From Myxococcales bacterium (GTDB lineage: Bacteria; Myxococcota_A; UBA9160; SMWR01): DNA of 40,908 nt. Positions within the stretch are counted from its first letter, which is position 1. Each line of letters starts with the position of its first letter. Position numbers and translations under genes: made by a program. The notes beneath the pieces were generated by a model, which saw only the letters and a list, made by a program, of their open reading frames with translations, was not told where the DNA came from and ran no database searches. This document shows positions 8,545 through 17,537 of this stretch, one piece after another. The stretch covers positions 1 through 40,908 of the forward strand of contig JAOUNA010000007.1 in NCBI GenBank assembly GCA_029881215.1, in the 5' to 3' direction.

Positions 8545-9870
8545 TCAGCGCAGCGCCTGGATCGCCGCGTGCACCGACTCGAAGAGCGGCTCGACCTGCT
8601 CCAGCTCCAGGCACGAGAAGGCGATCCGCAGGTCCGACCCGCCGGCCGCGATCACGCCGCTGCCGTGGCGCTCCAGCAGCTCGACGCGCACCGCTTCCGC
8701 CTCGACGCCCTTGGCGCGCAGGCACATGAAATAGCCGCTGTTGAACGGGTAGACGTCCCAGCTGTCGCGGAAGCGCTCGGCGTGCACCACCCGGTGCACG
8801 GCCTCGGCGCGCGCGCGCAGCGTCTCGTGCTTGTCCTTGCGCTCCTGCTCGAGCGTCGAGGATTCGAGCGCCTTGCGCACCAGGCTCTGGGAGAGCTGCG
8901 AGACGTTCGAGATGCCGCCGCGAATGGCGCCGCGCAGCTTGGCATCGAGCACGGCGCACACCGCCTCCGCCGTGTCCGCCCGACCGGGACCCACCGTCAA
9001 GAAGCCACAGCGCAGGCCCCAGACGAAGAGCTCCTTGGTCGCGCCGTCGAGCCGGAGCGCCAGCAGATTGGGGTGGAGATTGGTGAGGGACGCGAACAGC
9101 GACTCGGTGCGGCTGGGCTCGCCGAGGTGGTAGAAGAGGCCGAAGTAGGCGTCGTCGAGCACCACCAACAGCCGCGTGCCGCGCTCGGCCTGGCGGAGCA
9201 GCGCCTCGACGATGGCCTCGCCCTCCGCCTCGTTCGGCATGTAGCCGGTCGGGTTGTTCGGGAAGTTGAGCAGCGCGATCAGCTTCTCGCGCCCCTCGGC
9301 GCTGCGCTGCAGCGCCGCGGCGAACGATGCCACGTCGAAGCCCGTTCCCGCGTAGAACGGATAGGTGGCAATCCGGGCGCCCAGCCGCACCTCGTAGGTG
9401 AGCCGGTAGTTGCCCCAGAGCTTGTCGGGCAGCACGAGGACGTCGCCCGGATCGACGAACAGATCCCCGACCAGCGCGAGCCCGTGCGTGATGGCGCTGG
9501 TGACGACGGGCAGGCCGAAGGACTTGCCGCGCAGCGACGGATTCTCGGCGAGCATCTTCTCGCGCCAGCGCTCGCGCAGAGCCGGCTGCCCGGCGGGCGG
9601 CGCGTACGGAAACGCCTCTTCCGGCGCCACGTCGCGCAGATGCGCCGCGATCGAGGCCAGGTGCATCGGTCCGCCGCCCTCCGTGGCGATCCCGATGGTG
9701 GCGTTGAAGCGGTGCGCCTTGGCCTTGGCTTCGGCGCTCTGGGAGAGGATTCCCTTCGGGAAGTAGAGGCGGCGGCCGAGACCCGAGAGCATGCCGAATA
9801 CTTCCGGCGCGGCGCTCTCGAGGTGTTCGTTGAGCTCCCGTGCCAGGGGGTTGAGGTCGGTGGGGGACAT
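8545..9870 (-). CDS. PLP-dependent aminotransferase (class I/II fold)
   Basis: The 441-residue protein has fold-type I aminotransferase landmarks. FPNNPTGYMP (about residue 203) and VVLDDAYFGLFYH contain the Asn and Asp/Tyr that hold pyridoxal phosphate. DGATKELFVWGLRCGFLTVG carries the likely Schiff-base lysine and the downstream Arg. GGSDLRIAFSCLE near the C-terminus supplies the carboxylate-binding arginine. Substrate cannot be read from sequence; aromatic or branched amino acids are typical of such enzymes. The ATG at 9870 has AGGAG seven bases upstream. It is the last gene of a likely three-gene operon, 27 bases after the acetyltransferase. It differs from the usual DapL motif set, so it is not assigned to lysine synthesis despite the dap genes elsewhere in the window. 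Confidence 0.88.
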   Translation of the reverse strand: MSPTDLNPLARELNEHLESAAPEVFGMLSGLGRRLYFPKGILSQSAEAKAKAHRFNATIGIATEGGGPMHLASIAAHLRDVAPEEAFPYAPPAGQPALRERWREKMLAENPSLRGKSFGLPVVTSAITHGLALVGDLFVDPGDVLVLPDKLWGNYRLTYEVRLGARIATYPFYAGTGFDVASFAAALQRSAEGREKLIALLNFPNNPTGYMPNEAEGEAIVEALLRQAERGTRLLVVLDDAYFGLFYHLGEPSRTESLFASLTNLHPNLLALRLDGATKELFVWGLRCGFLTVGPGRADTAEAVCAVLDAKLRGAIRGGISNVSQLSQSLVRKALESSTLEQERKDKHETLRARAEAVHRVVHAERFRDSWDVYPFNSGYFMCLRAKGVEAEAVRVELLERHGSGVIAAGGSDLRIAFSCLELEQVEPLFESVHAAIQALR

Positions 9871-9897
9871 ACTCGCTCCTCGGGCGCAGCCGCGACT

Positions 9898-10386
9898 CTA
9901 CAGCCGGCGCTGCAGCACGTCCACGAAGGCGTCGAAGCCGAGCGCGCGCCAGAAGTGCTGGCCCTCCGCATTGCCCGCTACGACGCGCACCTCGACGCGC
10001 GCCACGCCGCGCTCCCGAACCCACGCCAGCGCCGCGGCGACCAGTGCGCGGCCGATGCCGCGGCGCCGCGAGGCGGGCCGCACCGACACGTCGGTGATCT
10101 CCGCGCGCACGACCTCTTCGTGGATCGGCGGTGCCCGGTCGATGCGCACGCTGCAGAAGCCGTCGAGTCCTCCCCCGCAGTCGTGGACGAAGAGGGCCGC
10201 GTTCGCGTCGCGCAGCTGCGCCGCGAGCAGGCGATGCACCGCCTGGCCCGCCCCCGCGCGAAGCGCGAAGAGCGGCTCGAAGGCTGCGTGATGCGCGCTG
10301 AGATCCATCCAGAGACCTGCCACCGCCTCGAGATCACGCGGTCGGGCGCGGCGGATCGCGCCGTCGCTGCGCGCGCTGCGCGTCAC
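9898..10386 (-). CDS. GNAT family N-acetyltransferase
   Basis: This 162-residue acetyltransferase transfers an acetyl group from acetyl-CoA to an unknown amine. The beta4 strand reads AEITDVSVRPASR and is followed by the acetyl-CoA pyrophosphate loop RRRGIGRALV (Q/R-x-x-G-x-G/A). The terminal motif NAEGQHFWRALGFDAF is typical of the family. The frame is open far upstream as a shadow of thyX, so the start is uncertain. The GTG at 10386 gives a natural N-terminus (IRRARPRDLEAVAGLW) and leaves 38 bases after the thyX stop. No good ribosome-binding site is seen. Its place between thyX and an aminotransferase gives no clear substrate hint. Confidence 0.85.
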   Translation of the reverse strand: MTRSARSDGAIRRARPRDLEAVAGLWMDLSAHHAAFEPLFALRAGAGQAVHRLLAAQLRDANAALFVHDCGGGLDGFCSVRIDRAPPIHEEVVRAEITDVSVRPASRRRGIGRALVAAALAWVRERGVARVEVRVVAGNAEGQHFWRALGFDAFVDVLQRRL

Positions 10387-10424
10387 GCCGGACAACCGTT
10401 GCAGCGCCGCGCCTGCACGAGCGC

Positions 10425-11951
10425 TCAGAGCACGCGGCGCGTCTCGGGGAAGCTGCGCCACACCGGGATTCCGCAAAAGTGGGCGCCCTCCGTGCAGCGC
10501 GGGCGCGCCAGGCCCGAGCGCACGAAGCAGGGCGGACCCACGTGCTCGACGAGCTTCGGCTGCACGGCGCGCACCTGCTCGATCTCCTCCATCGACGCCT
10601 GCCAGATCTCCCACTGCGCGTTCAGGCAGCTGCGCATGGTCCACTTGTGCAGCAGATCCAGCAGCGTCCCAGATTCTTCGAAACGCACGGCGAGCGCGTT
10701 CGGGAGCACGTAGAGCGCGAGGCGCGGGTCCACGCCGCGGGCGAGCAGCTGCGCGCGCGCCTCCCACTGCGCTTCCACGACCTCCCGGAAGAGCCCGTGG
10801 CAGGCGGGGTCGCTGCGGATCAGCTCGGGCTCCACCACGTCCACCCCGGCAGGCACGGTGCGCGAGAGCAGCGGGCGCGAGCCGGGCACGGTGCGATGGC
10901 GCTGATCCTGGGAATCCGCCGTGTGCGACAGCTTCTTGCGAAAGACGAAGTGCGCGTGCGCCAGGCTGCGCATCAGCGGCGCGTGCGTCGAGACGTTGAG
11001 CCGCTCGAGCCGATAGGGATTGCGCGCGGGGTCGAGCACCAGATCGAGGGCCTCCGCGTCGGAGAGGTCCGCGCGCCCGAGAACGTGGCGAACGGCATCC
11101 GCGATCGCTTCCGGAGCCCGCGCGCCGAAGCCCACCAGGCGCGCCGTGCGACCATCGAGCGACTTGTCGAAGGCCTCGAGAACGGCCGGATCGCCCAGGC
11201 CGGGCGGCGCGAGCCGCTCCTCGACGATCTCTGCCGCTTCGAGCGGAGGCTGTCCGACGCTGCGGAAGAAGTTCGGATCGGCTTGCTCGACCTCGGCCAC
11301 CATGCGCTGCACCACGTCGAGCGCCTCGTCGGGGACGTCGCCGACCCGCGCCATGCGCCGCAGCCGGTGCAGCACGAGACCCGAAACGGTGTATACCATG
11401 GCGGTGTGGCACGCGATGGGAATCACGTAGCGCGCCGTCTCGATCGCCTTCTTCTCCGCCTCGCGCGCCACGCTCTTGCCGAACGCGGCGTTCTGACGGT
11501 CCTGCAGGCGCCAGAGGGCCGCGAGGCGCGCGTGGGCGAGCGGCGCGAGCCGCGCAGCCAGCGCGGCGTAGCCCTGCCAGGCGCGCTCGATGCAAGCCGT
11601 GTAGATGCCGCGGGCCTCGCCCGCGAGTGCCGGCGGAACGTGGGCCGCCACCTCGTCGAGGCGCACGTAGCGCTGGCTCTGCTGCTCGGTGTTGTAGAAG
11701 GGGAAGCTGTGCAGGAACGACCAGACCAGCTGACGCGAGACCCCCGAAATCGCGAACTCGAAGCTGGCGTGTTGGAAGACGGTGTGGTGGCCGCCCTCGA
11801 AGGTGAGGGGGCCGATGCGGCGCCGCTGGGGCTCGGTGATCTCGTCGCTCTCGATGACGCGCGGCGAGTAGCAGGTGCGGGCGGCGGCGATCGCGCCGTC
11901 GTAGGGGCTGTTCGTCGCGCTGCGCAGGCGGACCCTGGGTCCGCGATCCAT
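10425..11951 (-). CDS. thyX: Flavin-dependent thymidylate synthase, tandem double-domain form
   Basis: ThyX makes dTMP from dUMP using methylenetetrahydrofolate, FAD and NADPH. This 508-residue protein is about twice the usual length and holds two ThyX-like halves. The first half has FEGGHHTVFQHASFEF and the NTEQQSQRY part of the signature (residues 87-95), but its RHR triad reads LHS (80-82). The second half has the missing RHR in DQRHRTVP (351-353) but no SQRY. Each half also has a recognisable ThyX C-terminal segment (ARYVIP near 173, LYVLP near 413). The ATG at 11951 is used. An in-frame TTG at 11960 with GGGAG closer upstream is an alternative. It heads the operon with the GNAT and aminotransferase genes. 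Confidence 0.86.
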   Translation of the reverse strand: MDRGPRVRLRSATNSPYDGAIAAARTCYSPRVIESDEITEPQRRRIGPLTFEGGHHTVFQHASFEFAISGVSRQLVWSFLHSFPFYNTEQQSQRYVRLDEVAAHVPPALAGEARGIYTACIERAWQGYAALAARLAPLAHARLAALWRLQDRQNAAFGKSVAREAEKKAIETARYVIPIACHTAMVYTVSGLVLHRLRRMARVGDVPDEALDVVQRMVAEVEQADPNFFRSVGQPPLEAAEIVEERLAPPGLGDPAVLEAFDKSLDGRTARLVGFGARAPEAIADAVRHVLGRADLSDAEALDLVLDPARNPYRLERLNVSTHAPLMRSLAHAHFVFRKKLSHTADSQDQRHRTVPGSRPLLSRTVPAGVDVVEPELIRSDPACHGLFREVVEAQWEARAQLLARGVDPRLALYVLPNALAVRFEESGTLLDLLHKWTMRSCLNAQWEIWQASMEEIEQVRAVQPKLVEHVGPPCFVRSGLARPRCTEGAHFCGIPVWRSFPETRRVL

Positions 11952-12172
11952 CACCGCCAAGGAATCTCCCTTGCGCGGCGTCCTTCCGCGCCGCGTGGCG
12001 TCCCCCCCGACCTCCTGGCCGATCCGATGCGAAGCCCGAACGTCGACGCCTACTCTTGCAGACCCGCGCGCTCGTTGCGAGGGCAAAAGATTTCCCATTC
12101 TGACCCGCGGAGTCTCCTTCCGCGGACCCGCTACGCGAGCTCATCGGCCGCAGCCCGAGCGCAGACTTCGCT

Positions 12173-12212
12173 CACCGAAACAAGAGGTTCGGTGTTGTTC
12201 TTCCGGTTCGGT
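12173..12212 (+). repeat. GGTTCGGT repeat cluster upstream of the sigma-54 promoter
   Basis: CACCGAA at 12173-12179 and TTCGGTG at 12188-12194 form a perfect inverted repeat with an eight-base spacer. GGTTCGGT occurs at 12186-12193 and again at 12205-12212, 19 bases apart, close to two helical turns. The cluster lies 18-57 bases upstream of the -24 element. It could be an activator or repressor site; this is inferred from position and symmetry only. Confidence 0.45.
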
Positions 12213-12229
12213 CGCCACCGCTGCCCCGC

Positions 12230-12246
12230 TTGGCACAGGGCTTGCC
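12230..12246 (+). promoter_or_regulatory. Sigma-54 (-24/-12) promoter
   Basis: TTGGCACAGGGCTTGCC matches the sigma-54 consensus TTGGCACR-N4-TTGCW at every position except the last. The GG (12232-12233) and GC (12244-12245) have the required spacing. The expected transcription start is near 12257. That lies after an upstream in-frame ATG at 12252, so it supports translation starting at 12288. Confidence 0.78.
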
Positions 12247-12287
12247 CTAGTATGCAGCGGGCAGTTGCATCTTCGCCCTCGAGAGCC

Positions 12288-14231
12288 ATGTCCCGCCTAT
12301 GGATCGTCCATCGCGACCAGCGCCAGCGCTCCGCTCTGGCCCGTCTCGCTGCAGCTTCGGAGGACGCCGTGCTCGGCGCCCCGGGCGAGCCTCGCTTCGA
12401 CGCGGCCCCGCCGGCCGAGGTGATCCTGCTCGGTCTGGGCGACGATTGGGAGCTCGAGCTCGAGTACGCGCACAGCGTCCGGCGCCGAGCTCGCGACGCG
12501 CACTGGATCCTGATCGGCGCGCCGCGCAGCGGCGACGCCGCGCTGCGCTGCTTCGACACGCTGCGCGCCGAATTTCTCGCCTATCCCCCGACGCCGGACG
12601 TGCTGCGCGAGCGCATTCGCGCTGCGCGGCGCCCCGCCGCGCCGACGCTCTCCCAGCGTGCGGGCCGCGAGGCCGTTGCCGAGCGCTTCTCGCGCTGGTT
12701 CTCCGATCTCGAGCTGCCGGAGCTGCTGCGCGCCCTCGATCCCCGACTCGCCGACGTCACGCTGCTGATCCGCGGAGAGCCGGGCACGGGGCGCAGCCTG
12801 CTCGCCCAATACGTGCACCTCTTCGGCGGAACGGCCGCGGGCGTCTTCGTGCGCGTGCCGTGCGCCGAAGCCACGCGCGCGGACGAAATCCTCGCAGCGA
12901 TCGAGCAGGCCGGAAGCCGCGCGGCGACGCCCGCCGCGCTCGCGATCTGCCTCGAGAATGTGGAGCGCCTCGCGCCGTCGATACAGGCACTCGTCTGCGA
13001 CTGGATCGAGCTGGGGCTCCCGCCGGGCGTGGTGCGCGCGCCGCGCTTGCGCTGGATGGGCACCGGCGGCGACGCAGACGCGCAGCTCCAGCCGGATGCG
13101 GGGCTGTGCCGAGCGCTCTCCGAGCTCAGCATCCGATTGCCTCCGCTGCGCGAGCGACCCCATCTGATCGACGTGGTCACCCGGGCGGTCACGCGCGCCT
13201 GGTGCGAGACGCGCCGCGAGCGATCCCGGCGCTTCGGCGAGGATGCGCTGGCGGTGATGGAGGAATATCCCTGGCCGGGGAATCTGCGCGAGCTCGAGGC
13301 CCTCGTGGTGCAGACCCTCGCCTGCAGCACCTCGGATCCGGTTCGCTCGGACGATCTGCAGTGCAATGGGCGGGCGTTCTCCCCGCTCCTGCCGAGCGAG
13401 ATCGGCGGGCGCGAGCACGACGATTCTTCGGCCGAGCGCGCCGTTGCCAGCGCCTCCGCCGAGGGCATGGCGCGACACGAAATTGCGATTCGTCGGGTGG
13501 AGGATGTGAGCGCCGCAGCGCCGCGGCCGAGCGCTGCGCCCGAGGCCGCGGCTGCGCAGCGCGCGGCGCCGGTCGACGAGATCTCGCTCGCGCGCCTCGT
13601 GGCGTCGCTCTCCCACGAGGTGCGCAATCCGCTCGCCACCCTCCGCACCTTCGCGGAGCTGCTGCCCGAGCGCTTCGCGGACCCCGAGTTCCGCAACCGC
13701 TTCGCGAAGGTGGTGAGTCAGGATGTCGAGCGCATCGACGCGCTCGTCGAGCAGCTCGGCCGGCTCTCCGATCTCCAGGCACCCAAGCACGAGACCGTGA
13801 ACCTCTCCGACCTGCTCGAGCAGTTGCTCGACGCGCGCGAGGAGACGATCCGGAACAGGCGTTTGCTCGTGCTGAAGGAGCTCGACGCGGAGCGGTCGAT
13901 GGTCGTCGCAGATCGCGAGCAGCTGCGCTTTGCCTTCGACGCGCTGCTCGGAAGGTCGCTCGAGCTGGTTCCCGAGCGCGGCGACGTCTACCTCGCGTCC
14001 CGTTACCACAACGGAGAGCCGGCGCACCCGCCGTCCGTGCGCGTGCTGCTGCGCTTCCACGACCCGGAGAGCGTGGGCTCCGCCAGCCCGGCGCCGGGTC
14101 TCTCCGTCGCGGAGAACTCCCTCGAGCTCACGGTCGCGGAGCTCGTCATTCGCGCCCAGGGCGGGCGCTTCGCCCTCACCAGCAGCGAGGGCAAGGAGAC
14201 GGTCATCGTCGTGGATCTCCCGGCGCGCTGA
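12288..14231 (+). CDS. Composite pseudo-receiver / pseudo-AAA+ / histidine-kinase-like protein
   Basis: Three degenerate signalling domains are fused in 647 residues. Residues 1-115 follow the receiver fold, but the aspartate site reads LLGLGDD and the lysine site AYPPTP. Residues 135-345 resemble a sigma-54 activator AAA+ domain. A Walker A-like GEPGTGRS (163-170), SIRLPPLRER and YPWPGNLREL are kept. The ESELFGHE/GAFTGA region is missing and Walker B reads CLENVE. After an alanine-rich linker comes an intact H-box, SLSHEVRNPLATL with His443. The region where the ATP-binding domain should be lacks the N-box asparagine and the G-boxes, though it ends in a kinase-like ETVIVVDLP. It probably works as a phosphotransfer or scaffold protein rather than as a kinase or an ATPase. 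The ATG at 12288 fits the sigma-54 start site. It precedes the NtrC-type gene by 60 bases. Confidence 0.85.
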   Translation: MSRLWIVHRDQRQRSALARLAAASEDAVLGAPGEPRFDAAPPAEVILLGLGDDWELELEYAHSVRRRARDAHWILIGAPRSGDAALRCFDTLRAEFLAYPPTPDVLRERIRAARRPAAPTLSQRAGREAVAERFSRWFSDLELPELLRALDPRLADVTLLIRGEPGTGRSLLAQYVHLFGGTAAGVFVRVPCAEATRADEILAAIEQAGSRAATPAALAICLENVERLAPSIQALVCDWIELGLPPGVVRAPRLRWMGTGGDADAQLQPDAGLCRALSELSIRLPPLRERPHLIDVVTRAVTRAWCETRRERSRRFGEDALAVMEEYPWPGNLRELEALVVQTLACSTSDPVRSDDLQCNGRAFSPLLPSEIGGREHDDSSAERAVASASAEGMARHEIAIRRVEDVSAAAPRPSAAPEAAAAQRAAPVDEISLARLVASLSHEVRNPLATLRTFAELLPERFADPEFRNRFAKVVSQDVERIDALVEQLGRLSDLQAPKHETVNLSDLLEQLLDAREETIRNRRLLVLKELDAERSMVVADREQLRFAFDALLGRSLELVPERGDVYLASRYHNGEPAHPPSVRVLLRFHDPESVGSASPAPGLSVAENSLELTVAELVIRAQGGRFALTSSEGKETVIVVDLPAR

Positions 14232-14291
14232 GTCGCCGGCCGCCGCCGCCCCGCGCGGCAGCGCGGCCGCGCGCGAACTACAGTCTGCGCG

Positions 14292-15662
<1,371 letters not shown>

Positions 15663-15709
15663 GCTGCACGCTCACCCCGCCCGCTGGGAACGTCTCGCCA
15701 CTGACGAAT

Positions 15710-15725
15710 TGTTCGGATCCGAACA
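15710..15725. promoter_or_regulatory. Palindrome 1, TGTTCG-N4-CGAACA (candidate activator site)
   Basis: TGTTCGGATCCGAACA is a perfect 16-base palindrome in the 280-base gap before the HD-GYP gene. Its centre is about 200 bases upstream of the predicted sigma-54 start site. A second site with the same half-sites and the same four-base centre lies exactly 80 bases downstream. Distant palindromes are the usual binding sites of NtrC-type activators, one of which is encoded immediately upstream. Confidence 0.6.
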
Positions 15726-15787
15726 GTTCGACAAACGCTGTTTGAGAGCAGCGGGATAGAATCCTGCTTGCTTCCTTCGATCGCCCG

Positions 15788-15807
15788 GGTGTTCGAAATC
15801 GAACACC
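15788..15807. promoter_or_regulatory. Palindrome 2, TGTTCG-N4-CGAACA (candidate activator site)
   Basis: GGTGTTCGAAATCGAACACC has nine-base inverted arms around a central AA. Its core TGTTCG-N4-CGAACA (15790-15805) repeats the pattern of the site at 15710. It lies about 120 bases upstream of the predicted sigma-54 start site, within the usual range for enhancer-like sites. Confidence 0.6.
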
Positions 15808-15891
15808 TCTCGCTGCGCTGCTCTCCCGCCTCCAGAGAAAAAAGTTTTGTGATCTCGGACACATAGCGTGGCGTGGCGAGAGGGCACCGGG

Positions 15892-15908
15892 GCGGCACGC
15901 CTCTTGCG
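15892..15908 (+). promoter_or_regulatory. Sigma-54 (-24/-12) promoter of the HD-GYP regulator gene
   Basis: GCGGCACGCCTCTTGCG fits TTGGCACG-N4-TTGCW with GGCACG and TTGC intact and correctly spaced. GG is at 15894-15895 and GC at 15906-15907. Transcription would begin near 15919, leaving about 24 bases of leader containing the ribosome-binding site AGGTGG before the ATG at 15943. Confidence 0.72.
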
Positions 15909-15942
15909 AAGGCTGGAATGCAATCCGCACACGAGGTGGGCC

Positions 15943-17118
15943 ATGGCAACCAGGAAGCCGCGCGTGACCGTCCTGATCGTCGACGACGAACGCGGACCCC
16001 GGGATTCGCTGCGCATGCTGCTGGCATCCAGCTACGAAGTCCTCACGGCGGGCAGCGGCGCGCAGGCTCTCGACATCCTGCGCACCACCCCGGTGGATGT
16101 GGTGACGCTCGACCTGAACATGCCGGGCATCGACGGACAGACGCTGATGCGCACCATGCACCACGAGTGCCCCCACGTGGAGATCATCGTGATCACCGGC
16201 TGCGCCACGATTGCCAGCGCCCAGGAGGGGATTCGCAACGGCATCTGCGACTACCTGCAGAAGCCCTTCGACGTGGTCCAGGTGACCGCCGCCGTGCGGC
16301 GGGCCGTGCAGCGGGGCAGCGCGCGGCGCGGGCTCGTGGCGTTTCTCGAGGAGCTCGGTGCGGTGGTCGGGCGCGATCGCGACACGCAGCGCATCCTGAC
16401 GGAAATCCAGCGCAGCCAGAAGATGCGCGGGAAGCTCAGCGGCCTGCTCGACGCGCACGGTCACCTCGAGCTGGCACAGGTGGAGAAGGACGCCGACTGC
16501 ACCCTCCAGTTCCTGGAGGTGCTGGCGGAGACCATCGAGCTGAACGACAGCGGCATGCGCGGCCACGCGCGCCGCGTTGCCTTCTACGCCGGAATGATCG
16601 CGGACCGCATGAATCTCTCCCTCGAGGAGCAGGAGCGCGTGCGGATCGCCGCCTTCCTGCACGACCTCGGCAAGGTGGGCGTGCCCACGGATCTGATGTT
16701 GCGGCCGTCGTCCCTCAGCGCCGCCGAGCGCGCCCTCGTGGAGCGCCATCCCGTGATCGGCGCGCGCATGCTCGCGCCGCTGGATCTTCCCGGATCGATC
16801 GCTGAGGCGATCCATCACCACCACGAGTGGTGGGACGGCAGCGGCTATCCCGACGGCATCGCCGGCGACGAGATCCCGCTCATCTCCCGCATCATCGGTG
16901 TGGCGGACGCCTTCGATGCGATGAGCAGCGATCGACCCTACCGGCCGGCGCTGTCACGGCCGGTCGTGGTCGACGAGCTCCGGCGCTTCACCGGACGCCA
17001 GTTCGATCCGGACATCGCCAAGGAGTTCCTGGCGATCCTCGAAACGGCCGTCGAGGACCTGGATCTGACGCTGCTCGCCGACGCCTCCGGCGGCCCGGCG
17101 CAGGCGCCCCCGGGCTAG
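15943..17118 (+). CDS. Response regulator with HD-GYP domain (c-di-GMP phosphodiesterase)
   Basis: A receiver (residues 5-122; Asp57 in TLDLNMPG, Lys107) is joined by a helical linker to an HD-GYP domain (about 190-375). The HD pair is His240-Asp241 in FLHDLGKVGVP. The metal- and substrate-binding HHHHEWWDGSGYP segment (291-303) and the following DAFDAMSSDRPYR are intact. It should therefore break down cyclic di-GMP under phosphorylation control. The ATG at 15943 has AGGTGG four bases upstream and fits the sigma-54 start site. An upstream in-frame GTG or ATG would fall before or at that start. The length of 391 residues is typical of RpfG-like proteins. It lies 65 bases before tatB but probably belongs functionally with the regulators upstream. 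Confidence 0.93.
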   Translation: MATRKPRVTVLIVDDERGPRDSLRMLLASSYEVLTAGSGAQALDILRTTPVDVVTLDLNMPGIDGQTLMRTMHHECPHVEIIVITGCATIASAQEGIRNGICDYLQKPFDVVQVTAAVRRAVQRGSARRGLVAFLEELGAVVGRDRDTQRILTEIQRSQKMRGKLSGLLDAHGHLELAQVEKDADCTLQFLEVLAETIELNDSGMRGHARRVAFYAGMIADRMNLSLEEQERVRIAAFLHDLGKVGVPTDLMLRPSSLSAAERALVERHPVIGARMLAPLDLPGSIAEAIHHHHEWWDGSGYPDGIAGDEIPLISRIIGVADAFDAMSSDRPYRPALSRPVVVDELRRFTGRQFDPDIAKEFLAILETAVEDLDLTLLADASGGPAQAPPG

Positions 17119-17183
17119 CGCGGCGGGAGGCGCTCGCTCCCCGGCTCCGTCCCGCGCGCCCTGCGCGCTAGCATTGCGGCGCC

Positions 17184-17537
17184 ATGTTCGGCATTGGGAT
17201 GACGGAGCTTCTGGTGATCTTCGTGATCGGGCTGCTGGTGCTCGGTCCGAAGCGGCTGCCGGATCTCGCCCGCTCGCTCGGGCGCAGCCTGGCCGAGTTC
17301 CGGCGCGCGTCCAACGATCTGCGCCGCGAGTTCATGGACGTGGCGGAAGACGTGCGCGTCGAGCCGCTCGAGCTGCCGAAGCCGCGCCCGCCCCAGAAGA
17401 AGCAGGCCGAAGTCGAGGCGACCGGGGCCGCGACCGCCGCAGCGCCGCAGGCACAGCCCGACACGGACGGGACCGCGGAGGCGCGCGAGACCCGCCCGCC
17501 CGGCGCAGCTCCCTCCGACGCGACGCACAATGGATGA
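17184..17537 (+). CDS. tatB: Sec-independent (Tat) translocase protein TatA/TatB
   Basis: This is a single-span inner-membrane subunit of the twin-arginine translocase, which exports folded proteins. It starts [20 protein letters not shown], followed by the hinge [16 protein letters not shown] and an amphipathic helix, then a polar proline- and alanine-rich tail to residue 117. The glutamate at position 8 and the length favour TatB over TatA, but the two are not always separable by sequence. Its last eight bases overlap tatC. No separate tatA is in the window, so this protein might serve both roles, or tatA lies elsewhere. Confidence 0.9.
   Translation: MFGIGMTELLVIFVIGLLVLGPKRLPDLARSLGRSLAEFRRASNDLRREFMDVAEDVRVEPLELPKPRPPQKKQAEVEATGAATAAAPQAQPDTDGTAEARETRPPGAAPSDATHNG

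Larger units (their letters stand above)
11952..12287. other. Divergent promoter region between thyX and the sigma-54 island
   Basis: This 336-base gap lies between two divergently transcribed genes. The right half holds a near-consensus sigma-54 promoter and a cluster of GGTTCGGT repeats that face the rightward gene. No promoter for thyX could be singled out on the other strand. Short ORFs here look like noise. Confidence 0.6.

Noticed and set aside
8545-9870. Assignment of the aminotransferase as LL-diaminopimelate aminotransferase (DapL)
   Set aside because: It was tempting given the dap genes in the window, but the gene is far from them and its motif context does not match DapL closely enough.
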